Shown here piece after piece: positions 11,120 through 22,593 of a stretch of 64,000 nucleotides of DNA. The notes under the pieces are model-generated. The model was not told the DNA's origin. It made no database searches and worked only from the letters and a program-made list of their open reading frames with translations. Position 1 is the first letter of the stretch. Each line of letters begins with the position of its first letter. The position numbers were made by a program, and so were the translations under genes. The stretch is from contig OX419756.1 of assembly GCA_948567375.1 (NCBI GenBank), forward strand, positions 29,154,333-29,218,332. The letters run 5' to 3'. This stretch comes from Lunularia cruciata (Eukaryota > Streptophyta > Marchantiopsida > Lunulariales > Lunulariaceae).

Positions 11120-11187
11120 AATTGAAGCCAAAAAGGTAAGAAAAGAGAAAATTTGTGTTCTCTTTTCTTATCCATTTGGCTTCAATT
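11120..11187. repeat. Inverted repeat with 28-bp arms
   Basis: Arms 11120-11147 and 11160-11187 match at 25 of 28 positions around a 12-base loop and would form a strong hairpin. The arms start AATTGAAGCC. It lies about 50 bp from the A2 insertion site; its origin is unknown. Confidence 0.85.
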
Positions 11188-11239
11188 TGGCTTACACCAT
11201 ACACTTCTTCCTTAAAACTCATAAAAAGAGAGTAGGTAC

Positions 11240-11918
11240 TGTGAGCCGGCCTGTCTCTCACTCAGGATGAACCTCTGATGGCTATTATGGTAGCACACCA
11301 TGGACTAAGAAGGCAAGGAACCCCAACTCCATCATACTCCTCCAAGGCTAACACTCCAAGACTCAAGACATTGCTCACTAGAGAACTCAATGAGAGAGAG
11401 ATAGTTGCAAATGAAAGGATGATGAGTACCTCCTCACTCCTTGTTTATATACTTGTGAAATAGTTACGTACCAAAGTTACTAATTACCGTAGTAACTCAA
11501 GTTACTAGACTAAAAGTCAAGTAAAGTCAAAAAGTAGAAAGGAATATCCATTCACATGGGCATATTCCCCTTATCTTGACCCAACCACTAAAGCAAGGAT
11601 TCCTTCACATGGGCTATCCTTGGACTAAAGAAGAATCCAAAACAAAAAGGCTTGCGGGCCCAAGAGTTCTCAACTCTTTCCCCAAAGCCAAACACCTAGG
11701 AATAATACCAAGTCAACACACTAAAATCCAAAATAGTGGTGCTCATCTTTTCTACTTCCTCTAAAGTAAGGTCCCATCTATCTTAGCTATGACTAACTTT
11801 AGCTAACCATGACTAATATAGAACCATCCTTTATCTCTATATAAATAATATCTCTTAAGTACTTGTAATACCAAGCTAAATATCACAATACCACACACAT
11901 GCACAAATGGGTGTTACA
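11240..11918 (-). repeat. 3' LTR of A2
   Basis: Plus-strand ends are TGTGAGCCGG and GTGTTACA, giving TGT...ACA termini. Appears identical over 679 bp to 18362-19040. Confidence 0.95.
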
Positions 11919-11927
11919 TTTACCCCC
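11919..11927 (-). other. Polypurine tract of A2
   Basis: Minus strand GGGGGTAAA lies directly against the 3' LTR, 39 bases after the gag-pol stop. It is the expected primer for plus-strand DNA synthesis. Confidence 0.7.
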
Positions 11928-11966
11928 GGACTAAGTTTTCACTTTGTCCTCAAAGTGAAGGTCTCT

Positions 11967-14900
11967 CTACCTTCTATGGTACATCTTCAACTTATCATGG
12001 TTAATCCTATCAAAGTGTCTTCCTCCCAACTCCTTGAGATCATAGGTGTAATTGCCCCACACCTTCTCTACTATGAAAGGTCCAAAGTACTTAGGCAAAA
12101 ACTTCTTTTGCACTCTCTTGAATCGAATGGAATCAAACAACATTACCCAATCACCTTCTTTGAAAGGCTCCACCTTCTTCTTGCCTTGCCTCTTGTCATA
12201 GCTCTCCTTTTGTTTCCTTTGGGCTTGCTCCACTCGAACCATAGCAACTGCTCTTGCCTCTTCCAACTCCATGAGTTGATCCTTCCTTGACTTCCCTGCA
12301 TCACTTCCTTGTGCTTTCTTCAATCTCCTATGAATGCTTTGGAAGGTAGGAAGATCAAAGTGAATAGGTAAGGTAGACTCAATACCATACACCAATTGGA
12401 ATGGAGAATATCCAGTAGAAGTCTTCATGGTTGTCCTATACTCCCACAAAACTGCATGAATCCTCTTGTCCTAATGATGTTTAGCCCCCTCCATTTCTGC
12501 ATCTTTGGCCAACATCATGCACAAGGTCTGATTGGTTCTCTCTGCCAAGCCATTGGAATTTGGCTTATAGGATGTAGTTACTCTATGTGTGATAGAGAAA
12601 TGTCGTAGCATGGCTGTAGTAATGCTTCCTGTAAACTCTCCTCCTCTATCAGAAACCAACTCCAAAGGGCATCCAAACCTAGTGATAATGCGTTCATAAA
12701 GAAATCTACCCACTTCATCTTCATTCTTGTCCCTCAATGGTCTAGCCTCAACCCACTTGGTAAGGTAATCAGTAACTACCACAATGTACCGATTGTTCCT
12801 TGGGGTTCTATTGAGAGGTCCTACAAAATCAATTCCCCACTTCTCAAAAGGTCCTAGCAATGGAATTGATCTAAGTGGTGGAGTGGATGTAGACTTTCTA
12901 GCAAAAGCTTGACAAACATGACAAGTTTTGCAATAATCAAGACAATCCTTGAAAATCCCTCTCCAATGGTAACCTGCATCTAGAATCTTGAAAGCAGTCA
13001 CCTTTCCTGCAAAGTGTCCTCCACATACTAAACCTTCATGAAACTCCTTTATGAGTAGGATAGACTCTTCCTTACCCACTGCTCTTCGAAGTAGACCATC
13101 TGCTCCTTGGTGAAAAAGAATATCCTCCACCATTGTGTAAGGTCTAGATCTTGCTGCAAGGGCCTTCCTCTCCCTAGCATGCATCCCTTCTGGATAGTTA
13201 CCTCTTGTCACAAAATCCACAATCTCCTTGTACTCCATTGGAATCTCTTGAGTGACTGAGATTGTCATGAGCTCCTCATCCGGGAAGGAATCATCTACTG
13301 GCTCATCTCCATCATGATCATAGGCTCTAGATAACAAATCAGCATTTGCATGTTTCTTTCCTGGCCTATCCTCAATTGTGTAGTCATACTCAGACAAGAG
13401 TATCATCCACCTTGCTAGTCTCCCTTCAACATTAGGCTTGTTGAAGATGTACTTCAAAGCCTTGTGATCCGTGACAATTGTGGCTTTCCCTCCAATCAAG
13501 TAGTGTCTAAACTTCTTGAGACCAAAGATCACTGCCAACCCTTCTCTCTCTGTGACAGAGTAGTTCTTCTCTGCTGAAACCATCTGCCTACTAGCATAAG
13601 CTATTGGATGATCATGCCCATCTTGGTCTAATTGACTAAGAGTGCATCCTATAGCTACATTAGAAGCATCAGTGTAGAGGATGAAAGGCTTACTCCAATC
13701 AGGTTTAGCAAGAATTGGAGCTACAACAAGGGATTGCTTGAGCTCCTCAAAAGCTTTGAGAGCCTCCTTGTCTTCCAAAATCACCATGTAATCTACACCC
13801 TTCTTCATGTAGATGGTCAATGCATAAGCCTTGTTGGAAAATGAGAAGATGAACCTCCTATAGTACCCAACCATTCCCAAGAATTGGCGTAACTTTGTCA
13901 AGCTTGAAGGGAATGGAAGGTCTGAGATTTTCCTCACCTTCTCAGGATCAACTGCTATTCCATCCTTGGAGATGATGTGCCCCAAAAGTAGACCTTCTTC
14001 ACATCCAAAAATGCACTTCTCTGGGTTGAGTGATGCATTTGCCTCATCCAAGCGTTGCAAGACTTTGATTAGGTGCTCAAAGTGCTCCTCCTTGCTCCCA
14101 TAGACACAAAAGTCATCAATGAAATCTCTCACAAATTTCCCAATGAAAGGTTCAAATACCTTGTTCATGAACCGTTGGAATGTGGCTGGAGCATTGCAAA
14201 GCCCAAAAGGCATGACCTTGAAAGCGTAAGTTCCCCAAGGTGTGGTGAATGTGGTGAGTTGTTGATGCTCTGGTGCAATCTTTATTTGGTTATATCCACT
14301 ATAACCATCTCCAAAACTGTACCTCTCATGACCTGCAACCTCCTCCAAGATCTCATCAATGAATGGCAATGGGTAGTAGTCCTTCTTGGTAACAGCATTA
14401 AGCTTCTTGTAATCCACACACACCCGAAGCTTGCCATTCTTTTTCTTCACAATGACAATTGGAGACACCCATTCTGAATTCTCCACCTCAAAGATAAATC
14501 CAGCCTCCTTGAGCTTATCAATCTCCTCCTTCACAACCAAAGATATTGGTGGGCTAATGCGACGTTGCTTTTGGCGGATTGGTCTTGCATGTGACTCCAC
14601 CTCTATCTTGTGCTCCTCCAAGGTGACTTCCTTCAAATCCTTGTAACTAAAAGCAAACACATGGATGAACTTGCGGAAAATCTCCTCAAATCTCACCTTC
14701 TCCTCCTTGGTAACATTTGGGCCATACTTGAGGGTAGATAACCTTCTCTCTACCTCCTCAAGTGTCAATGGTGATTTATCTGGGTCCTTCAAAACCTCTG
14801 GCTTAGGTGCAAAATCCATAGCACACAAAGGATACACATCTGAATCAGATTCAGATTCATCCTCCTCCGTGGAAGTCTCCTCTTCCATGCTTGTGTCCAC

Positions 14901-16793
14901 ACCTGAAGCTCCTCCTTCAGAATCAGATTCCCAATAATCAGAAGATGGGGTATCTGAATGTGAAGTGTTGGTGGTGTTAGTCACAGGAACAGTGACTCTA
15001 TGGTTTGATGGCCCAATCCTCAAGTACCCTTTGTGCCATCGATCAGTTGTGCGTGCTGCTCTCAACCATGGCCTCCCAAGAAGTAAGTCATAGCTTGAAT
15101 CCTTCAAGACTTGGAAAGTCATGAGATTTTGAACTCCCATAACTGAAACTACCACCTTATCCATCACCCCTATTGGTCGAACTTGTTGCTTGTTTGCCAT
15201 GCTCACCACAAATGTTGAAGGTCTTGAGGGTATCATACCCAACTTCTTCATCAACCTTTCTGACATGGCATTCACTGCTGATCCTCCATCAACCAATGCA
15301 TCCTTGATGTTGTGACCATTCACTCTCACATCAATCTTGGAGGCATATTCACAAGCCTCCCATGGTGCTGGCTTGGCATCCACCACCCCCATTGATACTG
15401 GAACTTTTGCCTTCTTCTTCTTTTTGCTCCTTGTAGAACTCAAACCACCTCTAAGCTCCTTTCTCAAGGTAGGGTTCAAAGCAATTAATTGGCCCACTGT
15501 GATGTTAGCCTTGTGACTACCAACATCCTCCAACACATTGTAGTTCCATTGTTGCTTTGAGATCAAGAAGTCCTCCATCCCCAACTTCTTCCTTGGAGTC
15601 TTTGTTGTTGATGGTGTTGAGGTGCGAGTGCTCCTAGTAGACATAGGAGTATCCTTGCTTGAAGTAAATCCTTGAGAAGAGTGAACATCCTCTGCAAAAC
15701 AAGCTCTCTTCTTCTCTTGTGCCAAAAGCTCCAAATTAAGACCCTTGGAGTTTGAGCACTCTCCCTTCTCATACTTGCTCTCAACCACATCTATGGATGC
15801 TATCCCCTTACCTTTGTTGGGATTAGGAGCCACTTGGGTTTCACTACCTCCCTCTTTCCCTCTATTGGCTCCCTCATAACCCCTTCCTCCATGGTAAGTG
15901 GAATTTGGGCAATTCCTTTGGATATGGCCTCTTCCTCCACAACCAAAACAATTTCTATCATTGAAATTGTTGGCTGGTTGGCCTCCTCTATATGGATAGT
16001 TTCCATAACTCCTAGGTCCTCTCCCTACATTCTGATCCACCTCTCTCTTCTCCCATAGTTGCACCACATTGATCTTGAGATCCGCAAGTTGTTCTGTGAT
16101 GGTTTGGAGTGGATCTTTTGGTGGATGTGCAAGAATTGGAGCAACTACTACTTGTGGTGCAACCCTTGTCACCAAAGTATCAGAAGTTCCACCATACTTG
16201 TAGCCTTGAGGAGGATGCACAACCTCCTTCACCACCAAATCACTCTCATCCCCTTCCAAACTCTCCTCCATACGAATTGCGATCTTGATAGCTTCAACCT
16301 TGGAAGAAGGTTTCTCATATCTCACCTTGCTTCTAATTTGTGGTCTCAATCCTCCCACAAAATTCTTGGTGAGCATGGCCCCTATGCCAATCATTGTAGT
16401 CTCCACATCATCCCCACCCTTCCTCAACACTATGCGAAATCTAGACTCCAACTTTTCCACTCTTTCCACATAGACCCTCACTTTCTCTCCATCTCCTTGC
16501 TTGAGAAATGTAACCTCACTCATCAATCTCTCATAACTCTCATCAGGAAGAAAGTTCTCAATGAGTGCTGAAGTCAAAGTCTCCCAAGACTCCTCTTCCC
16601 CCTCTCTCCTCTCTCTCTTTTGGTATTCTGACTCATACCATGTAAGTGCTGCATCCTCAAAGAAATCTGGTAATAATGAGGCCCACTCATTCTTCCTCCT
16701 CTCATTGTTTCCTATGCAAGCTCTCTTGAAGTCTCTCACAAAGGCCTCCACATCTTCTCCATCCTTGCCAAAGAAAACCGGAAGTTTCCCCAT
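11967..16793 (-). CDS. Gag-Pol polyprotein of A2, one in-frame TAG
   Basis: A single frame of 1608 codons encodes Gag, protease, reverse transcriptase, RNase H and integrase. I chose the ATG at 16793; the frame extends to GTG 16805 but is closed by TAA just upstream. Counting from this Met: capsid about 40-180; CCHC knuckle CFGCGGRGHIQRNC 282-295; protease LVDGGSAVN around D502 and LLLGRPWL; RT with D829 and FIDD 891-894; RNase H D1042, D1109, D1152; integrase HHCC H1252, H1260, C1291, C1294; catalytic D1322, D1382, E1418 with 35 residues between the last two. Codon 1441 (plus strand 12471-12473) is TAG, probably from TGG in HHWDKRI, and 167 more codons follow in frame. No chromodomain follows. 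The stop removes the integrase C-terminus. Confidence 0.95.
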
Positions 16794-17027
16794 CTTAACC
16801 CTCACTATCTTTCTTTTCTCTTAATTTTTTTTTTCTCTTTTCTTTTCTCTCACTCTATTACTAATAGAGTATATACATGACTAACACCATCTGAGAATAA
16901 TCCACTCTAGGGAACACAAAAGGTTCAGGTTGCTCCAAGATTTCTATAGCAACATCAAATCCTAGAGTGCATATTAATCTAACTCTCATGGATAGTTTAT
17001 CCATAAGTTGAAAGATTATCTCCATCA

Positions 17028-17501
17028 CTAATCTTGAGAACTAGCTGATGAAGGTGGTAGTATTTTTGTAGCTGTACTAAGACTCTCTCCAAGATCCTTC
17101 ACCAAAGTTTCCAAAATTGCTTTTACTCCACTACACTCATGTCCTTTTGGAAGTCCTTCAACTCCACAAACCTCACACAACTCCTTGGTCTTAGATCTTC
17201 TCCCTCCCAATCTTGGTGAAGAAGGTCCAACATGCAAACCCAAGTCAAGTAAGCCTCTCCTTTCCCTCAATCTCTTGCTCTCAAAGGTTAATGGACATGA
17301 ACTTGCCTTATGTCCCTTCTCTCCACATAGAAAGCACTTAGACTCACTCTTTCCTCCAAGTGGTGTAGGTTTTTGGATCCTCTCAACACTCTCTTCAAAT
17401 TCTATTGTAAACTCTCTTTTCCTCAAATCCACCCCTACAATCACCTCAAACCCTTGGGGAACCTTGCATAATCTCAATTTCCACTCTTGATGACCCTCCA
17501 T
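17028..17501 (-). CDS. Small zinc-knuckle ORF upstream of gag in A2
   Basis: A 157-residue frame starts at ATG 17501 (MEGHQEWKLRL); a TGA lies upstream in frame. It holds a perfect CCHC knuckle CFLCGEKGHKASSC near residues 56-69 and a second cysteine-rich stretch CEVCGVEGLPKGHEC around 108-122. A basic RLRERR and a Ser-rich tail are also present. It lies between the primer site and gag, separated from gag by about 235 bases. Ogre/Tat elements are known to carry an extra ORF in this position; I do not recognise this one. The knuckle suggests nucleic-acid binding. Confidence 0.6.
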   Translation of the reverse strand: MEGHQEWKLRLCKVPQGFEVIVGVDLRKREFTIEFEESVERIQKPTPLGGKSESKCFLCGEKGHKASSCPLTFESKRLRERRGLLDLGLHVGPSSPRLGGRRSKTKELCEVCGVEGLPKGHECSGVKAILETLVKDLGESLSTATKILPPSSASSQD

Positions 17502-17525
17502 GTTCCCAAAGATGAATCTAAACAC

Positions 17526-18339
17526 TCAAACATGCTTTTTGTTGATCTCAAACTTCTCATGCATGAGATCTCCACTCTGCAGAATTGACCCTTCCTCACA
17601 ATGTCACTCAAATCTCCCAACGAATATGTCACAATCCTCTGAAATTTTCCACACTTGATCATAACTTTAGGGCGTCCCTCTCTGCAAAATTTTAGATCTT
17701 TTCATCGAGCCATTTGGCCTAGACACCTTTCTATTCAGCACCCATATTTCAGATTTGGTCTGAAAACCACCCCCCTCACTTCAAAAACTCATAACGCACT
17801 GCGCAAAAATGATCTCTCTCTAATTTTTGTGGCACCAGGTAGCATACAATGCACTGAATTTTCTTGGAAATTTTCAGGACAATTCACTAAAAATTGAAGA
17901 AATGGCAGACTCTGTACAATTTTCCAGAGAGCATGCAGTTGCGGGAGCACTTTACCCTATCAACTTTCAAAAATTCTAGCCCAGTGCGCATAGAAGCTCT
18001 CTCAATAATTTTAAGTGTGCTAACTGAAAGATAACCCAAGCTATCATGTGTAGAAATCTCAAGTCCAGATCTCAAACTTGAGATTTTGCCCAAAATCACC
18101 TTAATCCCCAAAATCTGCAATCCACCTCACACAATCTCTCCAATTCCTCTCATGTGTACAAGATGTACAAAATCACCTCAAAGACATCATAATGAACTAC
18201 AGGGTATACAACTGGATCTTGGTTCTCTAACATAAGTTCAGCCCTCTCCTCTCCTAATGTTCTCTCCAAGTGAGCTCTCATAGCCTCCTTCTGCCTAATG
18301 TAGAATTGGACGCGGAACATTATCTTGCCTTCTAGAGAG
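17526..18339 (-). other. Leader of A2 between primer site and first ORF
   Basis: About 810 bases follow the primer site with only short frames (18150-18383 and 17887-18120 are the longest). The part near the primer site closely matches 1-325 of A1. It probably holds packaging signals; I see no motif that proves this. Confidence 0.55.
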
Positions 18340-18357
18340 GTCCCGGCAACGGAACCA
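18340..18357 (-). other. Primer-binding site of A2 (tRNA-Glu)
   Basis: Minus strand TGGTTCCGTTGCCGGGAC is complementary to a tRNA 3' end GTCCCGGCAACGGAACCA. That fits plant tRNA-Glu, whose acceptor begins UCCGUUG. It starts four bases inside the 5' LTR. Confidence 0.85.
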
Positions 18358-18361
18358 AAAA

Positions 18362-19040
18362 TGTGAGCCGGCCTGTCTCTCACTCAGGATGAACCTCTGA
18401 TGGCTATTATGGTAGCACACCATGGACTAAGAAGGCAAGGAACCCCAACTCCATCATACTCCTCCAAGGCTAACACTCCAAGACTCAAGACATTGCTCAC
18501 TAGAGAACTCAATGAGAGAGAGATAGTTGCAAATGAAAGGATGATGAGTACCTCCTCACTCCTTGTTTATATACTTGTGAAATAGTTACGTACCAAAGTT
18601 ACTAATTACCGTAGTAACTCAAGTTACTAGACTAAAAGTCAAGTAAAGTCAAAAAGTAGAAAGGAATATCCATTCACATGGGCATATTCCCCTTATCTTG
18701 ACCCAACCACTAAAGCAAGGATTCCTTCACATGGGCTATCCTTGGACTAAAGAAGAATCCAAAACAAAAAGGCTTGCGGGCCCAAGAGTTCTCAACTCTT
18801 TCCCCAAAGCCAAACACCTAGGAATAATACCAAGTCAACACACTAAAATCCAAAATAGTGGTGCTCATCTTTTCTACTTCCTCTAAAGTAAGGTCCCATC
18901 TATCTTAGCTATGACTAACTTTAGCTAACCATGACTAATATAGAACCATCCTTTATCTCTATATAAATAATATCTCTTAAGTACTTGTAATACCAAGCTA
19001 AATATCACAATACCACACACATGCACAAATGGGTGTTACA
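18362..19040 (-). repeat. 5' LTR of A2
   Basis: The 679-bp partner of 11240-11918, with the same termini and no visible difference. It should carry the promoter; an AT-rich TATATAAATAAT (plus strand, near 18961) is a possible TATA region, complement read on the minus strand. Confidence 0.95.
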
Positions 19041-19190
19041 GTACCACAATGTTACCTAAAATGATATTGTTGTTAACTTGGCTTCCTTCAAGATGGATGT
19101 CACATTCAAGTAATTGTGAGAGCACAACAAGCTATATAAATGCTAACAAGCCTTGACACTCTAAAGGTTGCAAAGGAGAAGTAAGCCAAA

Positions 19191-20937
19191 ATGCCTATGA
19201 TGTACATGACAGAATTAGAAGACTTAGGTTCTCTAGAAGTAGAGATAGAGATTAATGGATGCACTATCCAATCTGTCCTTATAGAGTTTGGATCAGGTAT
19301 CAATGGCATGACAAAGAAAACCACTTATAAGTTAGGATACAACACCTTCAAGCCTACTCCTTGTATCTTGCAATGTGAAAACCAAACCCAAAGAAGACCC
19401 TTGGAGATGTTATCAAATATTCCTACCACAATATCCGGTGTAGCTTTCTACTTGGATTGCATCATCCTTTGCCCCATAACCAAGTCAAGTTACCTTATAT
19501 CTATAGTAAGACCTTTGTATGGAGCATGTGTAACCATAGATTGGTATCAACATAAGCTATGCTTCCAAGATCTTGAATCCTCAAATCCTAATCTAGTTAC
19601 AACGTGTTGGAAGAAAATTATACACTTAGGAGAGACCGCATTTTCAAAGGAAGAATACATCAAGAGTACCTCAAATGATGCTAAATGTTCATCAATAGGT
19701 GACATAGTCAACTACATAGAATGTTACAAAGTAGAAGACAATGATGAAGGGACAAGTGACTCTAAAAGATGGGAGTAGAATGCAACAATATTTGAAATGA
19801 GTCACATAAGCCATGTGGAGTGCATTGTTAATCCCAATGATTTTAAATAGGTGATTGTAACCAAAGTGAAGACCTTGAAGATATCCAAATCCTAGGGCGA
19901 GTACACAAATTATGTAAAATTATTTTGGGAGTATCAAGATTTCTTCACCTAGAAGATTAAACATATGCCCAACATCCTTTGATAGTTTGGGAATCATCAA
20001 ATTAACCTACAAGAATATTCAATTCTAATATGGCAACAACAATACCAACTCAGCTCAAAATATTTGTTGCTAGTGAAGGATGAAATAGATAAGTACCTTT
20101 AGGCCAATATTATCTTCCTTGTACTCAATAGTGAATGGGTTTCACCAATTGTAGTACCAAAGAAGATTGGGAAGATCCAAGTGTGCCAAGACTTTTGGAA
20201 GCCAAATGCAACCACAAAGAAGGATCATCATCCCTTGCACCTCACTGATGTTATTTTGGATCAAGTTGCAAGTCATGAGTGTTAAAGCTTTTTATATTAA
20301 TTTTTGAGGTATAACCAAGTCTTTATTTGGAAGGAAGATGGGACAATACTGTCTTCACTATAGATTGAGGCACTTGTGCTTATAACCAAATGCCATTTGA
20401 ATTGTATAATGCACATGCAACTTTTCAACAATGATGATAACCATCCTTAATGATTACCTCTAGAAGTTCATAGAATTTTTCATTGATAAATTTTGTGTTT
20501 TTGTCCAAAGGAAAGACCACCTTTCCTTTCTTTGAAAGACATTTGAGTGATACTCTATGATGGGATTGTATCTACACCTAAAGAAATGCTTCATAATGAC
20601 GAAAGGTGTCCTACTTGGACATTGAGTCTCAAGTAGAGGCATGGAAGTAGACACAAAAAAGGTAAAAGTAATTCAAACCCTTGAACCTCAAAAAGACCTG
20701 AGAAAACCATGATCCTTCCTAGGCCATATATGATACTATAAAAGGTTCATCATTAGTTATGCAATCCTTGCTGCACCCCTCACAAAGTTGCTCATGAAGT
20801 CCAAAGAATATGTGTGTGCAAAGGAGCAAGAGGAAGCCTTTGTCACAATAAAGAACCAATTAGTAGAAGCCTTGATAATGCAAGTCCCTAAATCAGACCA
20901 TAAGTTTCATGGGTACATGAATACTGTTGTGGTGGCC
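19191..20937 (+). pseudogene. Old gypsy pol I: protease and reverse transcriptase
   Basis: The frame at 19191-19778 carries a protease-like segment: LIEFGSGINGM in place of VDGGSGVN, then SYLISIVRPLYGACVTIDWY corresponding to the LLLGRPWLYGA region. From about 20110 fragments of RT follow: NSEWVSPIVVPKKIGKIQVC, TTKKDHHPLHLTDVILDQVA, a connection region, and KFHGYMNTVVVA at the start of RNase H. Many stops and frameshifts are present. It is cut at 20937 by insertion A3 and resumes at 24838. Removing the insertion and one target copy restores VVAVGVMLTQ in frame. Confidence 0.8.
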
Positions 20938-21687
20938 TATGAGCTAATGTATTTCTCACTCTAGGTGAACCTTTGATGACTATTAAGGTGGTGCACTATG
21001 ACAGCTCAATGTCAACATACTTATAGTATAGCCAAAAAGAATAGTTCATTCCCACAAGGATATTGTTTGGGAATGCCTAAAAAAAGTGAAGTGAAACATG
21101 GACTTGTCGCCAAACCTTAGTTCATTTTTTTTATTTTCTCTTGTTTAACCTCTTGGGCAGAAATCACTCCTATAAGAGAGTAGTGTCACCCTCTATGGCA
21201 CACTACAACAAAATAAAATCACAAAACTAATCACTTCCACTCTAAAATCTAGCTGGGATTGCTCTTGAAGGTAATGGTTCATTCAACTCCAAGTGCCATT
21301 CTATTCCAAAGATGTAGCATCTACAAATGTGTTCTACCTTTCCTAGAAGGCACAACTTGCAAGACTAGGATTTTTGCTCTTCTTGTCTAAAGTTTCCAAT
21401 TTTGTGGTACTATTTGTGTGGCAAGCTTCCCAATCCATTTGTTGCACAAGTTCACTCCTTCAAATTCTTTAGTGCACACCTTGATCAGAGGTAAGTACCC
21501 TGCTTGACTCTTAGCATTGAAGACCAACTGTGAAATTCCTCACCTCTACTCTTGATTAGACATTGAAACAACATGCAAAATGTAGGACACAGAACTTGCA
21601 AAGAAGTGGAGAGCACTCTTTACTTGTAATCAAAGCTTGTATTTCAAAAGAATGAGTGAAAAAACACAAGTGACAAAATTACTCTAC

Positions 21688-21695
21688 CTTATATA
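21688..21695 (-). promoter_or_regulatory. TATA box in the LTR-like zone of B2
   Basis: Minus strand TATATAAG lies in the left, LTR-like part of B2, in the orientation of its ORF. Confidence 0.5.
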
Positions 21696-22593
21696 CAAGT
21701 TTGGCCTCCAAGCCAAAGGGATCACAAACCCAAGGGAATTCTAAAAAAAATTTGAGTCTAAACTGTCCATCATTGAATCCATTATCCTAATCCTATCTTA
21801 ACCTAATCATTTGCAAAATGATTATGCTCCTACATGTGTCAATAGAGACATCAGATCATGCCTAATCTATTTTGAGTGTAAAACCCCAATGACTTTTACA
21901 AACCCAAGAGCTCTCCTCTTCAAGTATATACAAATCCAAGTGTAGTACCATTCTGAGGCACTTATCTTCAACTCTTTACAACTCTGGTGCCACTTAACTT
22001 TGAGTGCACTCCTCTAAAATACATGTATTGCTAAATGAAAGCATGATTGACCTACTCAAAGTGCTCAACTACTATAAAATGTTGAGTACCTAATCCTTTC
22101 TAAAGAGTGCTTGTCTAGTTGAAGGACTTCCATTTGGAAGAGTGTCTTGGGCTGGAGTTACAAGGGGTGAAGGGCTTTGTTCACCTCCTAGGTATTAATT
22201 AATTGATCTATCTAGGCTTGATACCTAGCAGTTTCTAACAAAAAAGTCTAGCATACTTCATTAAACTTTGTAACCAAATGCCCCTTCAAGTGCAGGTACA
22301 AGCACTTAGGGAGCAAACTGAGCATCCTCCCATATCTCTTCTCCTTCTTCATTATCTCTTGAGGTAGAGGTCAATCCTTGTAGAGTGAAGGACCTCTACT
22401 CCTCTTCATCTTCCAAAGAGGACACTTCAATAGTTTGGGTACTTGCCTTTGACTTCTTGGCTAAAGGAAGAGATTGCTCCTTTGGGGTGGTATTCTTCTT
22501 CTTTGGGGCCTTGGGCAGGACCATCTCTTCATCTAATAGCATGAATTGTCATATCTCTACAAACTTGGCACCAACCAGCCGGTACTTGGCAAT

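Larger units (their letters stand above)
9906..11239. other. Unassigned flank of G2
   Basis: No intact gene is seen. The first ~250 bases (minus strand) continue the Lys/Glu-rich style of the coil ORF. The rest has no pol motif that I can recognise. It contains a 59-bp tandem duplication and a 28-bp-arm inverted repeat, and ends at the insertion site of element A2. Confidence 0.4.
11240..19040 (-). mobile_element. Complete young Ty3/gypsy element A2 (7801 bp)
   Basis: On the minus strand the order is 5' LTR 19040-18362, primer site 18357-18340, leader, zinc-knuckle ORF 17501-17028, gag-pol 16793-11967, purine tract 11927-11919, and 3' LTR 11918-11240. Both LTRs are 679 bp and I see no difference between them, so insertion is very recent. 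The flanks share GTAC (11236-11239 and 19041-19044), a 4-bp target duplication. There is no chromodomain. A single TAG in integrase is the only obvious coding defect; I would place it near the OTA (Athila/Tat/Ogre) branch from its RT motifs DGYSGYNQI and FIDDF. Confidence 0.95.

Noticed and set aside
12471-12473. TAG in A2 considered as programmed readthrough
   Set aside because: It lies deep in integrase, not at a gag/pol boundary, and the neighbouring residues fit a Trp codon; a point mutation is simpler.
14073-14477. 134-codon plus-strand frame, with others at 11907-12290, 16059-16571 and 14665-14937
   Set aside because: They lie antisense to the A2 gag-pol frame, have no domain, and reflect its codon composition.
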